Shown here one piece after another: positions 25,184 through 39,000 of a DNA stretch of 64,000 bases. Both the position numbers and the translations under genes were made by a program. Every line of letters begins with the position of its first letter. Within the stretch, counting starts at the first letter, position 1. The notes beneath the pieces were generated by a model. That model had not been told where the DNA came from, searched no databases, and worked only from the letters and a program-made list of their open reading frames with translations. Source of the stretch: Cladorhizidae sp. MBARI D1340-BT2 (lineage: Eukaryota; Porifera; Demospongiae; Poecilosclerida; Cladorhizidae); the NCBI GenBank assembly GCA_028752905.1, contig JAQNBH010000003.1, positions 24,615,989 to 24,679,988 on the forward strand, given 5' to 3'.

Positions 25184-28100
25184 TTAGAGAGTCCTATCTT
25201 AATAGCTATACATCAAGTCTATTCAGTGAAGTGTGGATAATCTACGAAGCTAACATGTTTAGCATCAAGTAAGAGTACAATTCATAACTGCCCTAATTAA
25301 CAAGACCAAAGTCCCAGATTTTGTCAACTGATAGAGAAGGCCCTTATCTGCAACATGTCAACAGATTATCAATAAATGTAGTGGTTTTTCACTGGCAGGC
25401 CACCGCTTTGGCAACTGGAAAACGCCAGGAAAGATCGCAAACCTTACCACTTCAAATCACCATAACTTGCTAATACTTAGAGTAATCAAAATTTTGGCAC
25501 GTACAAAAGACAGATAATTAGAAGGGCTATCCGGTGATATAAAAATTATCTTTTTTGGGTAAAGTGTAGAAAAGTTATGAGCTTTACGGCAAAAAAGCAA
25601 GATTTTTTGGGGGAAAATGAGAAACATATAGACCAAATTAGGGCAAATATCAAGATAGAGAACACATAATGAAACCTATCATTCGAATCATATCAAGTCC
25701 ATTACAGTGAAGTGTGCAGAATATTATGGATGTTTGATATCAACAGAGAGCACAGGGAGAGACCTATCTTAATAGCTATATATCAAGTTTATACAGTGAA
25801 GTGTGGAGAATCTATGAAGCTAACCTGTTTAGCATCAAGATAGAGAACACATAGAGAAACCTATCTTGTGATTCTATGTATGCAGAATATACGGATGTTT
25901 GGTATCAAGAGAGAGAACAGAGAGAGGCCTACCTTTAGAGCTATATATCAAGTCTATTCAGTGAAGTGTGGAGAATCTATGAAGCTAACATGTTTAGCTC
26001 AAGATAGAGAACACTGAGAGATACCTATCTTGCAAGTCCACTACAGTGAAGTGTGCAGAATATATGGATGTTTGGTATCAAGAGAGAGCACTTAGAGAGT
26101 CCTATCTTAATAGCTATACATCAAGTCTATTCAGTGAAGTGTGGATAATCTACGAAGCTAACATGTTTAGCATCAAGTAAGAGTACAATTCATAACTGCC
26201 CTAATTAACAAGACCAAAGTCCCAGATTTTGTCAACTGATAGAGAAGGCCCTTATCTGCAACATGTCAACAGATTATCAATAAATGTAGTGGTTTTTCAC
26301 TGGCAGGCCACCGCTTTGGCAACTGGAAAACGCCAGGAAAGATCGCAAACCTTACCACTTCAAATCACCATAACTTGCTAATACTTAGAGTAATCAAAAT
26401 TTTGGCACGTACAAAAGACAGATAATTAGAAGGGCTATCCTGTGATATAAAAAATTTCTTTTTTGGGTAAAGTGTAGAAAAGTTATGAGCTTTACGGCAA
26501 AAAAGCAAGATTTTTTGGGGGAAAATGAGAAACATATAGACCAAATTAGGGCAAATATCAAGATAGAGAACACATAATGAAACCTATCATTCGAATCATA
26601 TCAAGTCCATTACAGTGAAGTGTGCAGAATATTATGGATGTTTGATATCAACAGAGAGCACAGGGAGAGACCTATCTTAATAGCTATATATCAAGTTTAT
26701 ACAGTGAAGTGTGGAGAATCTATGAAGCTAACCTGTTTAGCATCAAGATAGAGAAAACATAGAGAAACCTATCTTGTGATTCTATGTATGCAGAATATAC
26801 GGATGTTTGGTATCAAGAGAGAGAACAGAGAGAGGCCTACCTTTAGAGCTATATATCAAGTCTATTCAGTGAAGTGTGGAGAATCTATGAAGCTAACATG
26901 TTTAGCTCAAGATAGAGAACACTGAGAGATACCTATCTTGCAAGTCCACTACAGTGAAGTGTGCAGAATATATGGATGTTTGGTATCAAGAGAGAGCACT
27001 TAGAGAGTCCTATCTTAATAGCTATACATCAAGTCTATTCAGTGAAGTGTGGATAATCTACGAAGCTAACATGTTTAGCATCAAGTAAGAGTACAATTCA
27101 TAACTGCCCTAATTAACAAGACCAAAGTCCCAGATTTTGTCAACTGATAGAGAAGGCCCTTATCTGCAACATGTCAACAGATTATCAATAAATGTAGTGG
27201 TTTTTCACTGGCAGGCCACCGCTTTGGCAACTGGAAAACGCCAGGAAAGATCGCAAACCTTACCACTTCAAATCACCATAACTTGCTAATACTTAGAGTA
27301 ATCAAAATTTTGGCACGTACAAAAGACAGATAATTAGAAGGGCTATCCTGTGATATAAAAAATTTCTTTTTTGGGTAAAGTGTAGAAAAGTTATGAGCTT
27401 TACGGCAAAAAAGCAAGATTTTTGGGGGGGAAATGAGAAACATATAGACCAAATTAGGGCAAATATCAAGATAGAGAACACATAATGAAACCTATCATTC
27501 GAATCATATCAAGTCCATTACAGTGAAGTGTGCAGAATATTATGGATGTTTGATATCAACAGAGAGCACAGGGAGAGACCTATCTTAATAGCTATATATC
27601 AAGTTTATACAGTGAAGTGTGGAGAATCTATGAAGCTAACCTGTTTAGCATCAAGATAGAGAACACATAGAGAAACCTATCTTGTGATTCTATGTATGCA
27701 GAATATACGGATGTTTGGTATCAAGAGAGAGAACAGAGAGAGGCCTACCTTTAGAGCTATATATCAAGTCTATTCAGTGAAGTGTGGAGAATCTATGAAG
27801 CTAACATGTTTAGCTCAAGATAGAGAACACTGAGAGATACCTATCTTGCAAGTCCACTACAGTGAAGTGTGCAGAATATATGGATGTTTGGTATCAAGAG
27901 AGAGCACTTAGAGAGTCCTATCTTAATAGCTATACATCAAGTCTATTCAGTGAAGTGTGGATAATCTACGAAGCTAACATGTTTAGCATCAAGTAAGAGT
28001 ACAATTCATAACTGCCCTAATTAACAAGACCAAAGTCCCAGATTTTGTCAACTGATAGAGAAGGCCCTTATCTGCAACATGTCAACAGATTATCAATAAA

Positions 28101-28813
28101 TGTAGTGGTTTTTCACTGGCAGGCCACCGCTTTGGCAACTGGAAAACGCCAGGAAAGATCGCAAACCTTACCACTTCAAATCACCATAACTTGCTAATAC
28201 TTAGAGTAATCAAAAGTTTGGCACGTACAAAAGACAGATAATTAGAAGGGCTATCCGGTGATATAAAAATTTTCTTTTTTGGGTAAAGTGTAGAAAAGTT
28301 ATGAGCTTTACGGCAAAAAAGCAAGATTTTTGGGGGGAAAATGAGAAACATATAGACCAAATTAGGGCAAATATCAAGATAGAGAACACATAATGAAACC
28401 TATCATTCGAATCATATCAAGTCCATTACAGTGAAGTGTGCAGAATATTATGGATGTTTGATATCAACAGAGAGCACAGGGAGAGACCTATCTTAATAGC
28501 TATATATCAAGTTTATACAGTGAAGTGTGGAGAATCTATGAAGCTAACCTGTTTAGCATCAAGATAGAGAACACATAGAGAAACCTATCTTGTGATTCTA
28601 TGTATGCAGAATATACGGATGTTTGGTATAAAGAGAGAGAACAGAGAGAGGCCTACCTTTAGAGCTATATATCAAGTCTATTCAGTGAACTGTGGAGAAT
28701 CTATGAAGCTAACATGTTTAGCTCAAGATAGAGAACACTGAGATACCTATCTTGCAAGTCCACTACAGTGAAGTGTGCAGAATATATGGATGTTTGGTAT
28801 CAAGAGAGAGCAC
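25184..28813 (+). repeat. Tetramer copy 2
   Basis: Units 29-32. Shares GAGAAAACAT (26751-26760) with copy 1. The fourth unit has the private substitution CAAAAGTTTGG near 28212, and keeps GGTATAAAGAG and CAGTGAACTG. Confidence 0.9.
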
Positions 28814-31800
28814 TTAGAGAGTCCTATCTTAATAGCTATACATCAAGTCTATTCAGTGAAGTGTGGATAATCTACGAAGCTAACATGTTTAGCATCAAGT
28901 AAGAGTACAATTCATAACTGCCCTAATTAACAAGACCAAAGTCCCAGATTTTGTCAACTGATAGAGAAGGCCCTTATCTGCAACATGTCAACAGATTATC
29001 AATAAATGTAGTGGTTTTTCACTGGCAGGCCACCGCTTTGGCAACTGGAAAACGCCAGGAAAGATCGCAAACCTTACCACTTCAAATCACCATAACTTGC
29101 TAATACTTAGAGTAATCAAAATTTTGGCACGTACAAAAGACAGATAATTAGAAGGGCTATCCGGTGATATAAAAATTATCTTTTTTGGGTAAAGTGTAGA
29201 AAAGTTATGAGCTTTACGGCAAAAAAGCAAGATTTTTTGGGGGAAAATGAGAAACATATAGACCAAATTAGGGCAAATATCAAGATAGAGAACACATAAT
29301 GAAACCTATCATTCGAATCATATCAAGTCCATTACAGTGAAGTGTGCAGAATATTATGGATGTTTGATATCAACAGAGAGCACAGGGAGAGACCTATCTT
29401 AATAGCTATATATCAAGTTTATACAGTGAAGTGTGGAGAATCTATGAAGCTAACCTGTTTAGCATCAAGATAGAGAACACATAGAGAAACCTATCTTGTG
29501 ATTCTATGTATGCAGAATATACGGATGTTTGGTATCAAGAGAGAGAACAGAGAGAGGCCTACCTTTAGAGCTATATATCAAGTCTATTCAGTGAAGTGTG
29601 GAGAATCTATGAAGCTAACATGTTTAGCTCAAGATAGAGAACACTGAGAGATACCTATCTTGCAAGTCCACTACAGTGAAGTGTGCAGAATATATGGATG
29701 TTTGGTATCAAGAGAGAGCACTTAGAGAGTCCTATCTTAATAGCTATACATCAAGTCTATTCAGTGAAGTGTGGATAATCTACGAAGCTAACATGTTTAG
29801 CATCAAGTAAGAGTACAATTCATAACTGCCCTAATTAACAAGACCAAAGTCCCAGATTTTGTCAACTGATAGAGAAGGCCCTTATCTGCAACATGTCAAC
29901 AGATTATCAATAAATGTAGTGGTTTTTCACTGGCAGGCCACCGCTTTGGCAACTGGAAAACGCCAGGAAAGATCGCAAACCTTACCACTTCAAATCACCA
30001 TAACTTGCTAATACTTAGAGTAATCAAAATTTTGGCACGTACAAAAGACAGATAATTAGAAGGGCTATCCTGTGATATAAAAAATTTCTTTTTTGGGTAA
30101 AGTGTAGAAAAGTTATGAGCTTTACGGCAAAAAAGCAAGATTTTTTGGGGGAAAATGAGAAACATATAGACCAAATTAGGGCAAATATCAAGATAGAGAA
30201 CACATAATGAAACCTATCATTCGAATCATATCAAGTTCATTACAGTGAAGTGTGCAGAATATTATGGATGTTTGATATCAACAGAGAGCACAGGGAGAGA
30301 CCTATCTTAATAGCTATATATCAAGTTTATACAGTGAAGTGTGGAGAATCTATGAAGCTAACCTGTTTAGCATCAAGATAGAGAACACATAGAGAAACCT
30401 ATCTTGTGATTCTATGTATGCAGAATATACGGATGTTTGGTATCAAGAGAGAGAACAGAGAGAGGCCTACCTTTAGAGCTATATATCAAGTCTATTCAGT
30501 GAAGTGTGGAGAATCTATGAAGCTAACATGTTTAGCTCAAGATAGAGAACACTGAGAGATACCTATCTTGCAAGTCCACTACAGTGAAGTGTGCAGAATA
30601 TATGGATGTTTGGTATCAAGAGAGAGCACTTAGAGAGTCCTATCTTAATAGCTATACATCAAGTCTATTCAGTGAAGTGTGGATAATCTACGAAGCTAAC
30701 ATGTTTAGCATCAAGTAAGAGTACAATTCATAACTGCCCTAATTAACAAGACCAAAGTCCCAGATTTTGTCAACTGATAGAGAAGGCCCTTATCTGCAAC
30801 ATGTCAACAGATTATCAATAAATGTAGTGGTTTTTCACTGGCAGGCCACCGCTTTGGCAACTGGAAAACGCCAGGAAAGATCGCAAACCTTACCACTTCA
30901 AATCACCATAACTTGCTAATACTTAGAGTAATCAAAATTTTGGCACGTACAAAAGACAGATAATTAGAAGGGCTATCCTGTGATATAAAAAATTTCTTTT
31001 TTGGGTAAAGTGTAGAAAAGTTATGAGCTTTACGGCAAAAAAGCAAGATTTTTGGGGGGGAAATGAGAAACATATAGACCAAATTAGGGCAAATATCAAG
31101 ATAGAGAACACATAATGAAACCTATCATTCGAATCATATCAAGTCCATTACAGTGAAGTGTGCAGAATATTATGGATGTTTGATATCAACAGAGAGCACA
31201 GGGAGAGACCTATCTTAATAGCTATATATCAAGTTTATACAGTGAAGTGTGGAGAATCTATGAAGCTAACCTGTTTAGCATCAAGATAGAGAACACATAG
31301 AGAAACCTATCTTGTGATTCTATGTATGCAGAATATACGGATGTTTGGTATCAAGAGAGAGAACAGAGAGAGGCCTACCTTTAGAGCTATATATCAAGTC
31401 TATTCAGTGAAGTGTGGAGAATCTATGAAGCTAACATGTTTAGCTCAAGATAGAGAACACTGAGAGATACCTATCTTGCAAGTCCACTACAGTGAAGTGT
31501 GCAGAATATATGGATGTTTGGTATCAAGAGAGAGCACTTAGAGAGTCCTATCTTAATAGCTATACATCAAGTCTATTCAGTGAAGTGTGGATAATCTACG
31601 AAGCTAACATGTTTAGCATCAAGTAAGAGTACAATTCATAACTGCCCTAATTAACAAGACCAAAGTCCCAGATTTTGTCAACTGATAGAGAAGGCCCTTA
31701 TCTGCAACATGTCAACAGATTATCAATAAATGTAGTGGTTTTTCACTGGCAGGCCACCGCTTTGGCAACTGGAAAACGCCAGGAAAGATCGCAAACCTTA

Positions 31801-32443
31801 CCACTTCAAATCACCATAACTTGCTAATACTTAGAGTAATCAAAATTTTGGCACGTACAAAAGACAGATAATTAGAAGGGCTATCCGGTGATATAAAAAT
31901 TTTCTTTTTTGGGTAAAGTGTAGAAAAGTTATGAGCTTTACGGCAAAAAAGCAAGATTTTTGGGGGGAAAATGAGAAACATATAGACCAAATTAGGGCAA
32001 ATATCAAGATAGAGAACACATAATGAAACCTATCATTCGAATCATATCAAGTCCATTACAGTGAAGTGTGCAGAATATTATGGATGTTTGATATCAACAG
32101 AGAGCACAGGGAGAGACCTATCTTAATAGCTATATATCAAGTTTATACAGTGAAGTGTGGAGAATCTATGAAGCTAACCTGTTTAGCATCAAGATAGAGA
32201 ACACATAGAGAAACCTATCTTGTGATTCTATGTATGCAGAATATACGGATGTTTGGTATAAAGAGAGAGAACAGAGAGAGGCCTACCTTTAGAGCTATAT
32301 ATCAAGTCTATTCAGTGAACTGTGGAGAATCTATGAAGCTAACATGTTTAGCTCAAGATAGAGAACACTGAGATACCTATCTTGCAAGTCCACTACAGTG
32401 AAGTGTGCAGAATATATGGATGTTTGGTATCAAGAGAGAGCAC
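28814..32443 (+). repeat. Tetramer copy 3
   Basis: Units 33-36. The second unit has AAGTTCATTAC near 30232 in place of AAGTCCATTAC, shared with copy 4, and has GAGAACACAT rather than GAGAAAACAT. It keeps the seven-G run near 31053 and CAGTGAACTG near 32313. Confidence 0.9.
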
Positions 32444-35400
32444 TTAGAGAGTCCTATCTTAATAGCTATACATCAAGTCTATTCAGTGAAGTGTGGATAA
32501 TCTACGAAGCTAACATGTTTAGCATCAAGTAAGAGTACAATTCATAACTGCCCTAATTAACAAGACCAAAGTCCCAGATTTTGTCAACTGATAGAGAAGG
32601 CCCTTATCTGCAACATGTCAACAGATTATCAATAAATGTAGTGGTTTTTCACTGGCAGGCCACCGCTTTGGCAACTGGAAAACGCCAGGAAAGATCGCAA
32701 ACCTTACCACTTCAAATCACCATAACTTGCTAATACTTAGAGTAATCAAAATTTTGGCACGTACAAAAGACAGATAATTAGAAGGGCTATCCGGTGATAT
32801 AAAAATTATCTTTTTTGGGTAAAGTGTAGAAAAGTTATGAGCTTTACGGCAAAAAAGCAAGATTTTTTGGGGGAAAATGAGAAACATATAGACCAAATTA
32901 GGGCAAATATCAAGATAGAGAACACATAATGAAACCTATCATTCGAATCATATCAAGTCCATTACAGTGAAGTGTGCAGAATATTATGGATGTTTGATAT
33001 CAACAGAGAGCACAGGGAGAGACCTATCTTAATAGCTATATATCAAGTTTATACAGTGAAGTGTGGAGAATCTATGAAGCTAACCTGTTTAGCATCAAGA
33101 TAGAGAACACATAGAGAAACCTATCTTGTGATTCTATGTATGCAGAATATACGGATGTTTGGTATCAAGAGAGAGAACAGAGAGAGGCCTACCTTTAGAG
33201 CTATATATCAAGTCTATTCAGTGAAGTGTGGAGAATCTATGAAGCTAACATGTTTAGCTCAAGATAGAGAACACTGAGAGATACCTATCTTGCAAGTCCA
33301 CTACAGTGAAGTGTGCAGAATATATGGATGTTTGGTATCAAGAGAGAGCACTTAGAGAGTCCTATCTTAATAGCTATACATCAAGTCTATTCAGTGAAGT
33401 GTGGATAATCTACGAAGCTAACATGTTTAGCATCAAGTAAGAGTACAATTCATAACTGCCCTAATTAACAAGACCAAAGTCCCAGATTTTGTCAACTGAT
33501 AGAGAAGGCCCTTATCTGCAACATGTCAACAGATTATCAATAAATGTAGTGGTTTTTCACTGGCAGGCCACCGCTTTGGCAACTGGAAAACGCCAGGAAA
33601 GATCGCAAACCTTACCACTTCAAATCACCATAACTTGCTAATACTTAGAGTAATCAAAATTTTGGCACGTACAAAAGACAGATAATTAGAAGGGCTATCC
33701 TGTGATATAAAAAATTTCTTTTTTGGGTAAAGTGTAGAAAAGTTATGAGCTTTACGGCAAAAAAGCAAGATTTTTTGGGGGAAAATGAGAAACATATAGA
33801 CCAAATTAGGGCAAATATCAAGATAGAGAACACATAATGAAACCTATCATTCGAATCATATCAAGTTCATTACAGTGAAGTGTGCAGAATATTATGGATG
33901 TTTGATATCAACAGAGAGCACAGGGAGAGACCTATCTTAATAGCTATATATCAAGTTTATACAGTGAAGTGTGGAGAATCTATGAAGCTAACCTGTTTAG
34001 CATCAAGATAGAGAACACATAGAGAAACCTATCTTGTGATTCTATGTATGCAGAATATACGGATGTTTGGTATCAAGAGAGAGAACAGAGAGAGGCCTAC
34101 CTTTAGAGCTATATATCAAGTCTATTCAGTGAAGTGTGGAGAATCTATGAAGCTAACATGTTTAGCTCAAGATAGAGAACACTGAGAGATACCTATCTTG
34201 CAAGTCCACTACAGTGAAGTGTGCAGAATATATGGATGTTTGGTATCAAGAGAGAGCACTTAGAGAGTCCTATCTTAATAGCTATACATCAAGTCTATTC
34301 AGTGAAGTGTGGATAATCTACGAAGCTAACATGTTTAGCATCAAGTAAGAGTACAATTCATAACTGCCCTAATTAACAAGACCAAAGTCCCAGATTTTGT
34401 CAACTGATAGAGAAGGCCCTTATCTGCAACATGTCAACAGATTATCAATAAATGTAGTGGTTTTTCACTGGCAGGCCACCGCTTTGGCAACTGGAAAACG
34501 CCAGGAAAGATCGCAAACCTTACCACTTCAAATCACCATAACTTGCTAATACTTAGAGTAATCAAAATTTTGGCACGTACAAAAGACAGATAATTAGAAG
34601 GGCTATCCTGTGATATAAAAAATTTCTTTTTTGGGTAAAGTGTAGAAAAGTTATGAGCTTTACGGCAAAAAAGCAAGATTTTTGGGGGGAAAATGAGAAA
34701 CATATAGACCAAATTAGGGCAAATATCAAGATAGAGAACACATAATGAAACCTATCATTCGAATCATATCAAGTCCATTACAGTGAAGTGTGCAGAATAT
34801 TATGGATGTTTGATATCAACAGAGAGCACAGGGAGAGACCTATCTTAATAGCTATATATCAAGTTTATACAGTGAAGTGTGGAGAATCTATGAAGCTAAC
34901 CTGTTTAGCATCAAGATAGAGAACACATAGAGAAACCTATCTTGTGATTCTATGTATGCAGAATATACGGATGTTTGGTATCAAGAGAGAGAACAGAGAG
35001 AGGCCTACCTTTAGAGCTATATATCAAGTCTATTCAGTGAAGTGTGGAGAATCTATGAAGCTAACATGTTTAGCTCAAGATAGAGAACACTGAGAGATAC
35101 CTATCTTGCAAGTCCACTACAGTGAAGTGTGCAGAATATATGGATGTTTGGTATCAAGAGAGAGCACTTAGAGAGTCCTATCTTAATAGCTATACATCAA
35201 GTCTATTCAGTGAAGTGTGGATAATCTACGAAGCTAACATGTTTAGCATCAAGTAAGAGTACAATTCATAACTGCCCTAATTAACAAGACCAAAGTCCCA
35301 GATTTTGTCAACTGATAGAGAAGGCCCTTATCTGCAACATGTCAACAGATTATCAATAAATGTAGTGGTTTTTCACTGGCAGGCCACCGCTTTGGCAACT

Positions 35401-36073
35401 GGAAAACGCCAGGAAAGATCGCAAACCTTACCACTTCAAATCACCATAACTTGCTAATACTTAGAGTAATCAAAATTTTGGCACGTACAAAAGACAGATA
35501 ATTAGAAGGGCTATCCGGTGATATAAAAATTTTCTTTTTTGGGTAAAGTGTAGAAAAGTTATGAGCTTTACGGCAAAAAAGCAAGATTTTTGGGGGGAAA
35601 ATGAGAAACATATAGACCAAATTAGGGCAAATATCAAGATAGAGAACACATAATGAAACCTATCATTCGAATCATATCAAGTCCATTACAGTGAAGTGTG
35701 CAGAATATTATGGATGTTTGATATCAACAGAGAGCACAGGGAGAGACCTATCTTAATAGCTATATATCAAGTTTATACAGTGAAGTGTGGAGAATCTATG
35801 AAGCTAACCTGTTTAGCATCAAGATAGAGAACACATAGAGAAACCTATCTTGTGATTCTATGTATGCAGAATATACGGATGTTTGGTATAAAGAGAGAGA
35901 ACAGAGAGAGGCCTACCTTTAGAGCTATATATCAAGTCTATTCAGTGAAGTGTGGAGAATCTATGAAGCTAACATGTTTAGCTCAAGATAGAGAACACTG
36001 AGATACCTATCTTGCAAGTCCACTACAGTGAAGTGTGCAGAATATATGGATGTTTGGTATCAAGAGAGAGCAC
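32444..36073 (+). repeat. Tetramer copy 4
   Basis: Units 37-40. Shares AAGTTCATTAC (near 33862) with copy 3. Its third unit has a six-G run and its fourth has CAGTGAAGTG, so it lacks two markers of copies 1-3 while keeping GGTATAAAGAG near 35886. It is either the oldest edge copy or one partly overwritten by flanking units. Confidence 0.88.
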
Positions 36074-39000
36074 TTAGAGAGTCCTATCTTAATAGCTATA
36101 CATCAAGTCTATTCAGTGAAGTGTGGATAATCTACGAAGCTAACATGTTTAGCATCAAGTAAGAGTACAATTCATAACTGCCCTAATTAACAAGACCAAA
36201 GTCCCAGATTTTGTCAACTGATAGAGAAGGCCCTTATCTGCAACATGTCAACAGATTATCAATAAATGTAGTGGTTTTTCACTGGCAGGCCACCGCTTTG
36301 GCAACTGGAAAACGCCAGGAAAGATCGCAAACCTTACCACTTCAAATCACCATAACTTGCTAATACTTAAAGTAATCAAAATTTTGGCACGTACAAAAGA
36401 CAGATAATTAGAAGGGCTATCCTGTGATATAAAAAAATTCTTTTTTGGGTAAAGTGTAGAAAAGTTATGAGCTTTACGGCAAAAAAGCAAGATTTTTTGG
36501 GGGAAAATGAGAAACATATAGACCAAATTAGGGCAAATATCAAGATAGAGAACACATAATGAAACCTATCATTCGAATCATATCAAGTCCATTACAGTGA
36601 AGTGTGCAGAATATTATGGATGTTTGATATCAACAGAGAGCACAGGGAGAGACCTATCTTAATAGCTATATATCAAGTTTATACAGTGAAGTGTGGAGAA
36701 TCTATGAAGCTAACCTGTTTAGCATCAAGATAGAGAACACATAGAGAAACCTATCTTGTGATTCTATGTATGCAGAATATACGGATGTTTGGTATCAAGA
36801 GAGAGAACAGAGAGAGGCCTACCTTTAGAGCTATATATCAAGTCTATTCAGTGAAGTGTGGAGAATCTATGAAGCTAACATGTTTAGCTCAAGATAGAGA
36901 ACACTGAGAGATACCTATCTTGCAAGTCCACTACAGTGAAGTGTGCAGAATATATGGATGTTTGGTATCAAGAGAGAGCACTTAGAGAGTCCTATCTTAA
37001 TAGCTATACATCAAGTCTATTCAGTGAAGTGTGGATAATCTACGAAGCTAACATGTTTAGCATCAAGTAAGAGTACAATTCATAACTGCCCTAATTAACA
37101 AGACCAAAGTCCCAGATTTTGTCAACTGATAGAGAAGGCCCTTATCTGCAACATGTCAACAGATTATCAATAAATGTAGTGGTTTTTCACTGGCAGGCCA
37201 CCGCTTTGGCAACTGGAAAACGCCAGGAAAGATCGCAAACCTTACCACTTCAAATCACCATAACTTGCTAATACTTAGAGTAATCAAAATTTTGGCACGT
37301 ACAAAAGACAGATAATTAGAAGGGCTATCCTGTGATATAAAAATATTCTTTTTTGGGTAAAGTGTAGAAAAGTTATGAGCTTTACGGCAAAAAAGCAAGA
37401 TTTTTGGGGGGAAAATGAGAAACATATAGACCAAATTAGGGCAAATATCAAGATAGAGAACACATAATGAAACCTATCATTCGAATCATATCAAGTCCAT
37501 TACAGTGAAGTGTGCAGAATATTATGGATGTTTGATATCAACAGAGAGCACAGGGAGAGACCTATCTTAATAGCTATATATCAAGTTTATACAGTGAAGT
37601 GTGGAGAATCTATGAAGCTAACCTGTTTAGCATCAAGATAGAGAACACATAGAGAAACCTATCTTGTGATTCTATGTATGCAGAATATACGGATGTTTGG
37701 TATCAAGAGAGAGAACAGAGAGAGGCCTACCTTTAGAGCTATATATCAAGTCTATTCAGTGAAGTGTGGAGAATCTATGAAGCTAACATGTTTAGCTCAA
37801 GATAGAGAACACTGAGAGATACCTATCTTGCAAGTCCACTACAGTGAAGTGTGCAGAATATATGGATGTTTGGTATCAAGAGAGAGCACTTAGAGAGTCC
37901 TTACTTAATAGCTATACATCAAGTCTATTCAGTGAAGTGTGGATAATCTACGAAGCTAACATGTTTAGCATCAAGTAAGAGTACAATTCATAACTGCCCT
38001 AATTAACAAGACCAAAGTCCCAGATTTTGTCAACTGATAGAGAAGGCCCTTATCTGCAACATGTCAACAGATTATCAATAAATGTAGTGGTTTTTCACTG
38101 GCAGGCCACCGCTTTGGCAACTGGAAAACGCCAGGAAAGATCGCAAACCTTACCACTTCAAATCACCATAACTTGCTAATACTTAGAGTACTCAAAATTT
38201 TGGCACGTACAAAAGACAGATAATTAGAAGGGCTATCCGGTGATATAAAAAATTTCTTTTTTGGGTAAAGTGTAGAAAAGTTATGAGCTTTACGGCAAAA
38301 AAGCAAGATTTTTGGGGGAAAAATGAGAAACATATAGACCAAATTAGGGCAAATATCAAGATAGAGAACACATAATGAAACCTATCATTCGAATCATATC
38401 AAGTCCATTACAGTGAAGTGTGCAGAATATTATGGATGTTTGATATCAACAGAGAGCACAGGGAGAGACCTATCTTAATAGCTATATATCAAGTTTATAC
38501 AGTGAAGTGTGGAGAATCTATGAAGCTAACCTGTTTAGCATCAAGATAGAGAACACATAGAGAAACCTATCTTGTGATTCTATGTATGCAGAATATACGG
38601 ATGTTTGGTATCAAGAGAGAGAACAGAGAGAGGCCTACCTTTAGAGCTATATATCAAGTCTATTCAGTGAAGTGTGGAGAATCTATGAAGCTAACATGTT
38701 TAGCTCAAGATAGAGAACACTGAGAGATACCTATCTTGCAAGTCCACTACAGTGAAGTGTGCAGAATATATGGATGTTTGGTATCAAGAGAGAGCACTTA
38801 GAGAGTCATATCTTAATAGCTATACATCAAGTCTATTCAGTGAAGTGTGTATAATCTACGAAGCTAACATGTTTAGCATCAAGTAAGAGTACAATTCATA
38901 ACTGCCCTAATTAACAAGACCAAAGTCCCAGATTTTGTCAACTGATAGAGAAGGCCCTTATCTGCAACGTATCAACAGATTATCAATAAATGTAGTGGTT

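Larger units (their letters stand above)
21554..36073 (+). repeat. Array block VI: tetrameric higher-order repeat, four copies of 3630 bp
   Basis: Sixteen units form four successive tetramers of exactly 3630 bp (three units of 908 and one of 906). In each, the first unit has CCGGTGATATAAAAATTATC, the second and third CCTGTGATATAAAAAATTTC, and the fourth CCGGTGATATAAAAATTTTC with the 2-bp loss and GGTATAAAGAG. Variants confined to neighbouring copies (GAGAAAACAT, AGTTCATTAC, a seven-G run, CAGTGAACTG) show a step-by-step amplification history. The majority-type units to the left and the different markers after 36074 set the borders. Confidence 0.92.
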
